From CAZXEU01 sp965207385 (GTDB taxonomy: Bacteria > Bacteroidota > Rhodothermia > Rhodothermales > Bin80): a stretch of 64,000 nucleotides of DNA. The stretch lies in NCBI GenBank assembly GCA_965207385.1, contig CBDBLZ010000021.1:434001-498000 (forward strand), in the 5' to 3' direction. Made by a program: the position numbers and the translations under genes. Below are positions 18,258 through 30,245 of the stretch, piece after piece (position 1 is the first letter of the stretch; every line of letters starts with the position of its first letter). A model generated the notes under the pieces. The model saw only the letters and a program-made list of their open reading frames with translations. It had not been told where the DNA came from and searched no databases.

Positions 18258-20801
18258 TTATCTGACGGTGTATTTTGCTCCCACAAACACATGGCGTGTC
18301 GCGGCAGGAAAGAACTCCGGTGTTCCGAAGCCGACCGTTCCGAACAGTAGCACCTTGCTGTTCAGCGCGTTGTTGAGATCTGCGCCTACGCTCAAGCCCC
18401 TTAGCGGGGACGTCTCGCCGAATGCATAGCGGACGGTGGCATTGACCAGCACGTACGCGTCAACAGACAAGTCGGCTTGCGCAGTACCGTCATTGCTCTT
18501 GCCGCCGGAGTTGTCAACGTACTGGAGACCCGCAAGAGCCACCTCAGCCTGTGCCGAAAGGCCGGCCTTCTGATAGCCAATCCCGATGTTGGCCACTCTG
18601 GAGGGGAAGCCGGCGATCGGATTGCCGGCGCGATCCAGGCCCAGACTGGAAAAATCCTCCAGGGTAACGTACTCTACGAATTGCACAAACCTGTTCCGGC
18701 TGAACGTGGCATTGCCGAAGGCTCGCAGGACACGGGACACAGCCAGATTTGCCTCGACTTCGAGTCCGATATGCCGCGTTCGGTCCGCATTGCCTGTGCG
18801 AGGCACGCCGAACTGATCCAGTCCGCCGCTAGGCACGATTTCGTCCCTGAATTCCATCCAGTAAAGGCCCGCGACACCGTCAAGCCGACCCCGGTCCAGG
18901 CGCACGCCCAGTTCGACATCCAGCAGCTGCTCCGGCTTGACGAAAGGGGCACTGTAGTCAAAGCCTCCGGATGCCCTGCGCTCGAACTGCGGAACAAACC
19001 CGGCTCCGGCTTCCTCCCCGTCATACAGCGACTTCATGCGAGGCTCCCGGTTGGCGAGCGCGAAGCTCGCATAGCCGCTTAGCTTCTGTTCAGGGTTGAC
19101 CGTTATTCCAACGCGTGGATTCACAAAGAAGTACGGTACACTGAACTCCGTGCCGAAGAAGGCTTCGTCGAAGATGCGGTATCGCCGCCAGGTGATTTGA
19201 ACGTCTGCCTGCAACGCTATCTTCGGCACCGGGCGAGAGAGATGGCTGGCAAGCAGCGAGGCTATTGCCTTTTCGCCGCGCACGCTATAGACCCGGGCGT
19301 CGTTGGCACTGCCCACCGCGTGCGCCGGTAGGGCTGTTGCTTCCTGGATCCTGCCCCAGCGCGTTGAGCGGTGCAGCCGAGCTTCGGCGCTCAGGGTTGT
19401 TTCGCCGGTAGCATGGCGTCGGCTTACGCGGGGCATCCAGCCTACCTGCCACTGATCGAGGACGGCACGGAAGAGTACGTGCGCATCCGGGGCGGTAATG
19501 TAGAGCGGCAGCTGCCGAAGCTCGCTATCAAGACCTCTCCAGCCACTAGGCAATCGGAGGTAATCGGCAGACCTGAAAGTACCGCCAAAGTCAAAGTACC
19601 CCACCCCCCGAATCCAGAACAGCGACTGTCGCAGCATCCAGTCCTGGCTTAGCTGACCCTGGTGGTGAAGCTCCACATGTGGCTGCCTGAACCGTTCGAC
19701 GTCGCCTGTAAAGCTGCTGAAGTTGTAGCGTCGATCAATAGCCGTACCGAAGTCGTCCGTTACCGTCTGCCGGTTGGCCGCCTTGGGGATTCCGGCATAC
19801 GCCAGCGCGTCGTGCTGGGGCCCGCCGTAGGCCTGCACGGTTATCGTGTGCCGCGTTCCGTACCGGGTAACACCGGCAAAATACCGCCAGAATTTTGACC
19901 AGGACCAGTCCCGATAGCCATCCGAAAGCAGGCGGCTAAACCGTCCGAATGCCACATACCTGCCTCCCAGAAGCCCGGTGTTGGCCTCCAGCGTGAAGCG
20001 GCGCGTGTCAAAGGTTCCGTAACCGATCTCGGCCGAAGCGTACGGAGCAGGCTTGTAGGGGCGCGCCACCACATTGATGGCGCCGCCAATGCCGGTAGAT
20101 CCATAGAACGCTGCCCCTGCCCCGCGCTGAATCTGAATGTCCTCGATAGTGCCTTGCAGATCAAAGAAATTGATCCAGAACACACTGTGCTCTTCGGGGT
20201 CGTTCTGCGGTATCCCGTTGATGGCGACGGCGAGGCGACGCTGCCCGAAGCCCCGCATGCGGAGGTGGGTGTACCCCAGGTCGTTGCCGTTCTCGGTGTA
20301 GTGCGTGATGGAGGGGGCGCTTGCCAGGTGGGCGGGCAAGTCCTTCATGGAAGGCTTTTGCGCCAGATCGCGCGCCGTAACACTTGTGAATGTGATGGGC
20401 GTCAATCGCTCGCGCGCACGGCCTGCCGTTACGATAACTTCAGGGCTCTCTACGGCCTTGGTCACCAGCTCGGCGCGCAGATCCAGTTGGCTATGCCCAC
20501 CCACTGTTATGTCCTGGCTGAAGGTCTCATGCCCCAGGAACGTTACAACGAGCCGGTATCGCCCGGCTGGCACATTCTCGAAGGCAAAGCGGCCCGTCGT
20601 TCCGGTCGCCGTCCCGAAGAGCCGGCCGTTCGTTTCCGCCTCCAGCAGTTCCACGGCAGCCGCTTCCAGGGGCCGGTCACGCTCGCCCAGGACGACTCCG
20701 GTCACCAGGCCCTGGGCAGAAACCGGAAGATAGGTAGCCGGCATGGCGGCGGCGGTGGCCGCCAACAACAAAGCCAGACAGGTACACAGACGGTAGAGCA
20801 T
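18258..20801 (-). CDS. TonB-dependent outer-membrane receptor under TPP riboswitch control
   Basis: 847-aa outer-membrane transporter. A signal peptide of about 25-30 residues is followed by a carboxypeptidase-regulatory-like domain (GVVLGERDRPLEAAAVELLEA), a plug domain (APSITHYTENGNDLGYTHLRMRGFG, INGIPQNDPEEHSVFW, GSTGIGGAINVVAR), and a 22-strand-type barrel to the C-terminus. In the leader is a TPP riboswitch with a terminator stem, so the substrate is inferred to be thiamine or a thiamine precursor/phosphate. The family ordinarily takes up siderophores, vitamins or glycans; the riboswitch is what makes the thiamine call. Confidence 0.9.
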   Translation of the reverse strand: MLYRLCTCLALLLAATAAAMPATYLPVSAQGLVTGVVLGERDRPLEAAAVELLEAETNGRLFGTATGTTGRFAFENVPAGRYRLVVTFLGHETFSQDITVGGHSQLDLRAELVTKAVESPEVIVTAGRARERLTPITFTSVTARDLAQKPSMKDLPAHLASAPSITHYTENGNDLGYTHLRMRGFGQRRLAVAINGIPQNDPEEHSVFWINFFDLQGTIEDIQIQRGAGAAFYGSTGIGGAINVVARPYKPAPYASAEIGYGTFDTRRFTLEANTGLLGGRYVAFGRFSRLLSDGYRDWSWSKFWRYFAGVTRYGTRHTITVQAYGGPQHDALAYAGIPKAANRQTVTDDFGTAIDRRYNFSSFTGDVERFRQPHVELHHQGQLSQDWMLRQSLFWIRGVGYFDFGGTFRSADYLRLPSGWRGLDSELRQLPLYITAPDAHVLFRAVLDQWQVGWMPRVSRRHATGETTLSAEARLHRSTRWGRIQEATALPAHAVGSANDARVYSVRGEKAIASLLASHLSRPVPKIALQADVQITWRRYRIFDEAFFGTEFSVPYFFVNPRVGITVNPEQKLSGYASFALANREPRMKSLYDGEEAGAGFVPQFERRASGGFDYSAPFVKPEQLLDVELGVRLDRGRLDGVAGLYWMEFRDEIVPSGGLDQFGVPRTGNADRTRHIGLEVEANLAVSRVLRAFGNATFSRNRFVQFVEYVTLEDFSSLGLDRAGNPIAGFPSRVANIGIGYQKAGLSAQAEVALAGLQYVDNSGGKSNDGTAQADLSVDAYVLVNATVRYAFGETSPLRGLSVGADLNNALNSKVLLFGTVGFGTPEFFPAATRHVFVGAKYTVR

Positions 20802-20820
20802 GGTCTCGGGGTTAGGCTGA

Positions 20821-20858
20821 CAAAAGAGCCGCTCCAGACAGAAAAGCTAGGAGCGGCC
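20821..20858 (-). terminator. Intrinsic terminator between the TPP aptamer and the TonB receptor
   Basis: On the minus strand GCCGCTCC (20857-20850) pairs with GGAGCGGC (20835-20828), an 8-bp stem with a 14-nt loop, followed by TCTTTTG. It lies 20 bp upstream of the receptor ATG and downstream of the aptamer, the position expected for a riboswitch expression platform that terminates transcription when TPP is bound. An alternative antiterminator was not traced. Confidence 0.7.
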
Positions 20859-20889
20859 AAGACCCCGGCGCGCCATGCGCTACTGGCAG

Positions 20890-20969
20890 TTTCCCTACGC
20901 CGGCATGACCCGGATCAGGTTCGGAGGGTCTGATCTCAGCCCGCGGGCGCAAGCCCGCGGACACCCCTA
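20890..20969 (-). promoter_or_regulatory. TPP (thi-box) riboswitch aptamer
   Basis: Minus-strand sequence carries the conserved thi-box parts in order: AGGGGTG at the 5' side (20968-20962), a strong GC hairpin (20960-20941, P3), CTGAGAT, the core GAACCTGATCCGGGTCATGCC, and closing GGCGTAGGGAA. The CUGAGA and GAUCCGG...GCGUAGGGA elements are diagnostic. It sits 89 bp before the TonB receptor start on the same strand. Confidence 0.93.
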
Positions 20970-21140
20970 ACAATTGATGTGCAAGAACGTGGGACCAAAC
21001 TAAGGCGGCAGGAATCGCAATTCAAGCCTTCTGCGCGACCGGTGCAGCAGCGGTCCCCGCTGACGAAAAGGCCATCCGCCTTGCGAGTCGGCCGTTCGAA
21101 GGGCCTGGGCGCGGGCGCCAACCGTCCTATGCAGCGCCAC
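20970..21140. other. 171-bp spacer between the rRNA operon terminator and the TPP riboswitch
   Basis: Should contain the promoter of the riboswitch-receptor transcript (minus strand). I could not pick a convincing -35/-10 or Bacteroidota -7 element. No coding frame of interest. Confidence 0.4.
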
Positions 21141-21177
21141 AAAAAACGAGGCCCCGCCCTCAGGCGAAGCCTCGTTT
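21141..21177 (-). terminator. rRNA operon terminator
   Basis: Minus strand AAACGAGGC (21177-21169) pairs with GCCTCGTTT (21152-21144), with a GC-rich loop and T residues through 21141, directly downstream of the 5S gene. Typical intrinsic terminator of an rrn operon. Confidence 0.85.
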
Positions 21178-21185
21178 GAAGAGTT

Positions 21186-21299
21186 TCCTGGCACCGTCCT
21201 ACTCTCCCACCACGAAAGGCAGTACCATCGGCGCAGCGGGGCTTAACGGCTCTGTTCGGAATGGGAAAAGGTGTGGCCCCCGCGCTATAAGCACCAGGA
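21186..21299 (-). rRNA. rrf: 5S ribosomal RNA
   Basis: About 114 nt. The ends TCCTGGTGCTTATAGCG and GTGCCAGGA pair as helix I, and internal segments CCGTTAAGCCCC and GGGAGAGTAGGACGG correspond to conserved 5S helices. It follows 23S by about 100 bp on the minus strand and precedes the terminator. Boundaries are approximate to a few bases. Confidence 0.93.
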
Positions 21300-21402
21300 A
21301 AGTCCTGGCCCGCCCCGAAAGGCGGGTCTATGTCTTGACACGCTGATCTCGCCGCATGGGCACGTACAGTTGAAAGCGCAAACGGGCGTATGGCCTGTGT
21401 AA

Positions 21403-24363
<2,961 letters not shown>

Positions 24364-24366
<3 letters not shown>

Positions 24367-24380
24367 TTGGTTTTTACACA
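24364..24380 (-). other. 5' arm of the 23S precursor processing stem
   Basis: Exact reverse complement of 21396-21412 (plus strand cccttggtttttacaca against tgtgtaaaaaccaaggg). Located immediately upstream of mature 23S in transcript order. Confidence 0.85.
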
Positions 24381-24500
24381 AGTCAGGTTCTAGAAAGCGG
24401 CTGGCGGCCGCTTCCTGCGCTCGATTGCGCTCGATGCGGCACGGCCCTGCACTTCGGGCCGCGCCTCATACTGCGCGTTTTACAATTGGCGAAATCAACA

Positions 24501-24512
24501 TGTCAAAGAACA
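24501..24512 (-). promoter_or_regulatory. boxA-like antitermination element before 23S
   Basis: Minus strand reads TGTTCTTTGACA, close to the boxA consensus TGCTCTTTA that loads NusB/NusE on rRNA transcripts. It lies between tRNA-Ala and 23S. Two further copies occur at 24760-24770 and 26497-26507. Confidence 0.6.
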
Positions 24513-24528
24513 AGGGCTGAACCAGCCC

Positions 24529-24604
24529 TGGTGGAGTTAGCCGGATTCGAACCGGCGACCTTCTGTATGCAAAACAGATGCTCTACCAACTGAGCTATAA
24601 CCCC
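24529..24604 (-). tRNA. tRNA-Ala (anticodon TGC)
   Basis: Minus strand begins GGGGTTATAGCTCAGTTGG, has anticodon loop TTTGCAT with TGC, T arm GGTTCGAATCC, and ends TAACTCC-A-CCA with the CCA encoded. In the 16S-23S spacer beside tRNA-Ile, the usual arrangement. Confidence 0.96.
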
Positions 24605-24650
24605 TTCTGATCGCTTTATCCAGGCCGTACCGGAATCAAGGGCAGAGGGG

Positions 24651-24724
<74 letters not shown>

Positions 24725-24759
24725 TCCGAGGATACCCTCATTAGGGGAGTGGCTCTCTA

Positions 24760-24770
24760 TGTAAAGAACA
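24760..24770 (-). promoter_or_regulatory. boxA-like element after 16S
   Basis: Minus strand TGTTCTTTACA, between 16S and tRNA-Ile. Matches the leader copy at 8 of the first 8 bases (TGTTCTTT). Placement in the 16S-23S spacer parallels the spacer boxA of enterobacterial rrn operons. Confidence 0.55.
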
Positions 24771-24781
24771 GGCCAACGAGC

Positions 24782-24799
24782 GAGAGTATAGCGAGTCCT
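24782..24799 (-). other. 3' arm of the 16S precursor processing stem
   Basis: Plus strand gagagtatagcgagtcct is the exact reverse complement of 26474-26491; pairing continues with gatttcag at 24803-24810 against ctgaaatc at 26461-26468. The arms flank 16S and would form the RNase III processing stem. Confidence 0.85.
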
Positions 24800-24845
24800 G
24801 CCGATTTCAGGCAGGTGGGAAATCCCCAGCGCCAAGTCGTACTCT

Positions 24846-26376
<1,531 letters not shown>

Positions 26377-26460
26377 AGAGGTTTGAAATAATGGTTTGAG
26401 CGCCTTGGCGCTCCTGCCCTGACTATTAATATCGGCTCCGCAGAACGCACGGAGCCGTGT

Positions 26461-26491
26461 CTGAAATCGACAAAGGACTCGCTATACTCTC
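26461..26491 (-). other. 5' arm of the 16S precursor processing stem
   Basis: 26474-26491 pairs perfectly (18 bp) with 24782-24799, and 26461-26468 extends the stem against 24803-24810 after a small internal loop. Confidence 0.85.
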
Positions 26492-26496
26492 AACTC

Positions 26497-26507
26497 GTCA
26501 AAGAACA
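26497..26507 (-). promoter_or_regulatory. boxA-like element in the 16S leader
   Basis: Minus strand TGTTCTTTGAC upstream of the 16S processing stem, where leader boxA is expected. Identical core to the copies at 24501-24512 and 24760-24770. Confidence 0.6.
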
Positions 26508-26560
26508 ATCCGCGTACCACAAACCGGTACCCGGCGCTGCCGCAAAAAGGGCGGACAGCC

Positions 26561-26590
26561 AATGTACGAAACCGTGTTGACCGCTGTCAA
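26561..26590 (-). promoter_or_regulatory. Possible rRNA operon promoter
   Basis: Minus strand has TTGACA (26590-26585), an 18-bp spacer, then TACATT (26566-26561), in the leader upstream of boxA. The -35 is a perfect sigma-70 hexamer; the -10 matches three of six bases. Weak evidence, chosen mainly for position. Confidence 0.35.
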
Positions 26591-26733
26591 GTTACAGGAT
26601 AGCCCCTCAAGGACGTACCCTGATCTGCCTGCGAGGACACGGGATCATTTTCAAGAACAAGCGCTAAAGACTGCCTGATCTGCAACAGGCAGACCAAGTA
26701 TATCAATTCGCAGCTCTGCAGGTTCCGAGAAAC

Positions 26734-27582
26734 GTGAAAAGGTCATCGTATCTTCACAAAGCTGGCCAGCGCATACGTCAGGCCACGAGCCTGATCACCA
26801 ATCGCTACTTCTGGACGGGGATGGTCGTGCTGGCCACGATCCTCGGAGTGTGCGTTGCGCTATTTGACAAGGTTGTCATGCCCCGCTATACGCGACAGGA
26901 AACAGTTGTCATGGTCCCCGACCTCGTCGGGAGCTCGGTTGACCAGGCCCGGGACACGCTCGCCGTCAGGGGCCTGGTCATAGGCGAGCCGCTGGAGCGG
27001 TTTGACAGGCTCCGCGCACCAAACCTGATCCTGGAACAGAGGCCGGCTCCCGAAACGCCGGTAAAGCCTGGCCGGATCGTTTATGTGACGGTTAATCGGG
27101 GTACGCTTCCAGAGGTTACTGTGCCCCGTGTAGTTGGGCTGTCGCGTCGGGGAGCGCGCAATCAGCTGGCTTCCGCAGGGCTCTTCGTGCAAAGCGAAGC
27201 ACCGGATTCCCTGCCGTCACCTTACGCCAACGCCATTACCCGGCAGGAACCGGTTCCCGGCAGCATTGCGCAGCAGGGAGACAGCGTCATGCTGTGGTAC
27301 GGAACTGGCCTCGGATCGCGTGTCGTCGTAGTACCGGACGTGACGGGCCTGCGACTGAGTCAGGCCCAAACGCTGTTGGGGGGACGGGGCCTGCGATCGG
27401 TTGTACTCGATCTTGGAGAGGATGACCCGGACCCGTCCGTCGTTCGGCAGAGCCGTGAACCCGGAACGGAGGTGCGCGAGGGATTCGAGATCCGGCTCTT
27501 CACGCGCGGGGACAGCGACGGGGAAGACTCCCCCGGCGGCAGCATCCTACTCGACCACGTAAACAGCGAAATCCGCCGCTGA
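26734..27582 (+). CDS. PASTA-domain membrane protein
   Basis: 282-aa protein with a cytoplasmic basic N-terminus, one membrane segment at about residues 25-45, and three extracytoplasmic PASTA repeats (starting near VPDLVGSSVDQARDTL, VPRVVGLSRRGARNQL and VPDVTGLRLSQAQTLL). PASTA domains bind peptidoglycan fragments or beta-lactam-like ligands in Ser/Thr kinases and PBPs; in Bacteroidota such kinase-free PASTA proteins are common with unknown role. Start is a GTG. It is divergent from the rRNA operon, and its 3' end overlaps pyrR tail to tail by 36 bp. Confidence 0.88.
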   Translation: MKRSSYLHKAGQRIRQATSLITNRYFWTGMVVLATILGVCVALFDKVVMPRYTRQETVVMVPDLVGSSVDQARDTLAVRGLVIGEPLERFDRLRAPNLILEQRPAPETPVKPGRIVYVTVNRGTLPEVTVPRVVGLSRRGARNQLASAGLFVQSEAPDSLPSPYANAITRQEPVPGSIAQQGDSVMLWYGTGLGSRVVVVPDVTGLRLSQAQTLLGGRGLRSVVLDLGEDDPDPSVVRQSREPGTEVREGFEIRLFTRGDSDGEDSPGGSILLDHVNSEIRR

Positions 27583-28053
27583 GTCCACGTCCACGCGTTC
27601 ACGGTGCTTGGTAGGCAATACGCGGCCGGTGTAGTCTGCCTGGATCGGGAACTCGCGATGCCCGCGGTCAATCAAGACCACGAGCTGAATTGATGCCGGG
27701 CGGCCATACCTGACAATGGCATCAAGTGCGCTTCGCGCAGTGCGACCCGTGAACAGTACGTCGTCCACCAGGATCACCCGTTTGCCCGTCACATCTACCT
27801 CGGCACGCCGGACATCCGCGCGGGGCCGCTCCCGGTCATCACGGAACGGCTTTGCGTCCAGGGCAAAGACCGGGAATTGAGTGCCCGCGATTTCGCCCAT
27901 GTGGCGGGAAAGCGCTTCTGCGACAGCGAAGCCGCTGTTCATGATTCCGAATATGACCAGATCGGCCGTGCCCCGATTGCGCTCCACCACCTCGTAGGCC
28001 AACCGGCAGAGCATGCGGTCCGTCCGCGCCGGATCCAAGATCAGTGTACGCAC
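27547..28053 (-). CDS. pyrR: PyrR-like phosphoribosyltransferase
   Basis: 168-aa type I phosphoribosyltransferase resembling the PyrR attenuator/uracil phosphoribosyltransferase. The PRPP-binding loop reads VILVDDVLFTGRTARSALDAI; FGIMNSGFAVAEAL, VVLIDRGHREFPIQADYTGR and the C-terminal VDSAADFAVYVVE match PyrR. In Firmicutes PyrR binds pyr mRNA; in Bacteroidota the regulatory role is less clear and UPRT activity is the safer assumption. No pyrimidine genes adjoin it. Confidence 0.88.
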   Translation of the reverse strand: MRTLILDPARTDRMLCRLAYEVVERNRGTADLVIFGIMNSGFAVAEALSRHMGEIAGTQFPVFALDAKPFRDDRERPRADVRRAEVDVTGKRVILVDDVLFTGRTARSALDAIVRYGRPASIQLVVLIDRGHREFPIQADYTGRVLPTKHRERVDVDSAADFAVYVVE

Positions 28054-28119
28054 GTCACCTGCTGCTCACGGCCGGCCCGGATGCAGCCACCGACTTGCAG
28101 GCTGCATCTCCGGGACAGC

Positions 28120-28521
28120 TCAATCCTGGAACATCGCCTTGATGCTGCCCCAGCTCCTGCGGATAGCCGTTGGCGTATAATTGACCTTCTTCTCTGCCAG
28201 GCGCTGACGCAATCCGTTATTGAAGACTACCTCCAGCCGGTAGTCAATCTGATCCATCGCATTCTTATATACGTCGTCATCCCGGACCAAGTACTCCTTG
28301 TCGGCCCCGTGCGCGTTCGACGATACCACCATTACAAATTCCGCAGCATAGCTCGTCTTTCGAAAGAGCTCATAACTGCGAACGTCCGCCTCCGTCTCCG
28401 CTTCCCACTTTATCGCGAACCCACCACCTTCATGCTCAACTTCAAAGTACTTGAGCTGCACGGTCAGATTGGCGGCTGCAACCGTAGCCAGCATCAATGT
28501 CAGAAGCGCGGCAATTCGCAC
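28120..28521 (-). CDS. Secreted small beta-sandwich (fibronectin type III-like) protein
   Basis: 133-aa protein with a clear signal peptide (MRIAALLTLMLATVAAA). The mature part begins LTVQLKYFEVEHEGGGFAIKW and has ETEADVRSYELFRK, a pattern typical of single Ig/FN3-like domains that follow extracellular proteins in Bacteroidota. It probably acts outside the inner membrane. It lies just downstream of pyrR on the same strand in genome order but is upstream in transcription; 66 bp separate them. No function assigned. Confidence 0.65.
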   Translation of the reverse strand: MRIAALLTLMLATVAAANLTVQLKYFEVEHEGGGFAIKWEAETEADVRSYELFRKTSYAAEFVMVVSSNAHGADKEYLVRDDDVYKNAMDQIDYRLEVVFNNGLRQRLAEKKVNYTPTAIRRSWGSIKAMFQD

Positions 28522-28820
28522 GAATACTTACCGATTCGATGAGCGCTGTAATATACGCTCGCGGACCAAAAGTTCAAGCCTGCACCTAATTAATACAGAG
28601 CCATGCGGAACGATGACTAAGGTCGAGGGGAGGAAGGGCGCACAATTCCGGCTGGCATGGGTCCGTGGAATCGCTGCAGATGCTGCGTCGTGCCCCGGGC
28701 CGCGGGCACGCTTCTGCCGCGCCCGTGCATGGCACATCGCAGCCAACTAGGCAATTGCTTTGCGTTTGCAGGTTCGCGTCGCTTAGCTTGATAGCGCTCA
28801 TTCACGCCACGCCTTTAGCC
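28522..28820. other. 299-bp divergent intergenic region
   Basis: Holds the promoters of the minus-strand small secreted gene and of the plus-strand propeller gene starting at 28821. A plus-strand frame runs through it from 28665 in frame with that gene, but its residues are not signal-peptide-like and the ATG at 28821 is the natural start. Confidence 0.4.
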
Positions 28821-30080
28821 ATGAAAACCCAATTGCTGACTCTTGCCGCACTGGCCCTGCTGGTCTGCCAGCAAAACGCACTGGGCCAGGAATCTACCAG
28901 GAGCAGCCGCAACATCCATGCCGCAGGCCGCCTCCTCATCGAGGGCGGAACAACGGCCATCGCCATTGACCAGGACATGGCTCGACCCTTCGCTTACCTG
29001 GCCACCAGAGCGGCACCGGCAGGTTTGGCCGTCATTGACATCGCCGACATTGCCGAGCCTCGTTTAATGGCACAGTGGCACATGGACGACCAAGCGGGCC
29101 TAACCAGCCATGGGCTCACCACATTTGTCCACGAAGGCAGGCATTACCTTGCGCAGGCCTTCGCCGCCGACGCCGATGCGGCTGAATCCAACATCGGCGC
29201 CGTTGTCTTCGACGTAACGGAGCTGCCCGACATCAGAGAGACAGCGCGCATTACGACGCCGGGAGGGTATCGGGCGCTGTTCGCCTATCGCCATTCAAGC
29301 GGCAGCAGTCTTCTGCTGGCTACGGGTGGAGGAACGCTTGATGTCTTTAACGTTGCCAATGTCCTGCAAGAGAGCCCTGCACCCATTGCGAGGATTGAAA
29401 TCCCGGACCTGCCCCAGACTGCCGAGTCCGGCATTGACAATGCTTTTGCCGGTTTTGAACCCGAGTCTCGCCAGGATCGGCTTTACGCCGCGGGCGGCGG
29501 CGGATACTATGTCTATGATTTCTCGGACCTCTCGGAAGTGCGGCAGCTCACTTCGATCAGCTCTGCCGCTGTGCAGCGCGGTCGAGCAGTGGTACCGACG
29601 CCGGACGGACGACACGCGCTTACGCTAGCGGAATACCGAACAGCCCCTGTCCGGATATTCGACCTGCAGCCGGCGCTGAACGGGACACTGCCTCGCTTGC
29701 GTACCGCGGTAGCCGCCTGGACGTCGAATTGGCAGAACGAGTATGTCGGCCTTGAGCTTCGCTGGCCGCTTGCCTTCGCGGCAGCGCTGGAAGACGGGTT
29801 GCAGGTCATTAACGTCTTTGACCCGCTCAACCCGTATACAGACGCCTACTACCGGACCGCCACGCTTCCGGAGCAGCAGCAGTCCCCGCTTCTGCAGCCG
29901 CGACGCGGCACAAATGCCGTTGATATTCGGAATGCGGACGGATTGATCGTGGCAAGTGATTTCGAATCCGGTTTCTGGGCATTCACCCTCGAGGCCTTCT
30001 CGGGCTGGCACGGCCATTGGTGGGGCCTGCCCAATATGTCTAGCGTCCAGGACTGGGAATCCGGGCCCGATGGCCTTTGA
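28821..30080 (+). CDS. Secreted LVIVD-type beta-propeller protein
   Basis: 419-aa secreted protein. Signal peptide MKTQLLTLAALALLVCQQNALGQ, then repeated blade-like units such as AYLATRAAPAGLAVIDIADIAEPRLMAQW and LYAAGGGGYYVYDFSDLSEVRQL, each with the hydrophobic strand followed by D-[IL]-[SA]-[DN]. This is the LVIVD-repeat pattern of bacterial surface propellers. The start at 28821 was chosen because it directly precedes the signal peptide. Its opening 100 residues resemble the partial gene at 63582. Biological role unknown; extracellular or outer-membrane location inferred. Confidence 0.7.
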   Translation: MKTQLLTLAALALLVCQQNALGQESTRSSRNIHAAGRLLIEGGTTAIAIDQDMARPFAYLATRAAPAGLAVIDIADIAEPRLMAQWHMDDQAGLTSHGLTTFVHEGRHYLAQAFAADADAAESNIGAVVFDVTELPDIRETARITTPGGYRALFAYRHSSGSSLLLATGGGTLDVFNVANVLQESPAPIARIEIPDLPQTAESGIDNAFAGFEPESRQDRLYAAGGGGYYVYDFSDLSEVRQLTSISSAAVQRGRAVVPTPDGRHALTLAEYRTAPVRIFDLQPALNGTLPRLRTAVAAWTSNWQNEYVGLELRWPLAFAAALEDGLQVINVFDPLNPYTDAYYRTATLPEQQQSPLLQPRRGTNAVDIRNADGLIVASDFESGFWAFTLEAFSGWHGHWWGLPNMSSVQDWESGPDGL

Positions 30081-30245
30081 TAGTCAGCGGCGGTCTGACA
30101 GGCGCCAGGTAGGATCCCGCGCACAGTCTTCATGCCATTCGCAGCGGTATGCCCAAATGACTTGCCCGGCGCCGCTCCGGGCTCAAGAAGGCGCCGGTAT
30201 TACTACGCGCCGCTAATTCTGAGGGCGGAGTGCAGGCTGCGAAGC

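Noticed and set aside
21300..21395. Hairpin cccgccccgaaaggcggg between 23S and 5S as a terminator
   Set aside because: No T-run follows on the minus strand, and 5S lies downstream; more likely a processing or spacer structure.
26860..27192. 110-aa minus-strand frame opposite the PASTA gene
   Set aside because: Shadow of the PASTA repeats; no start signal or domain.
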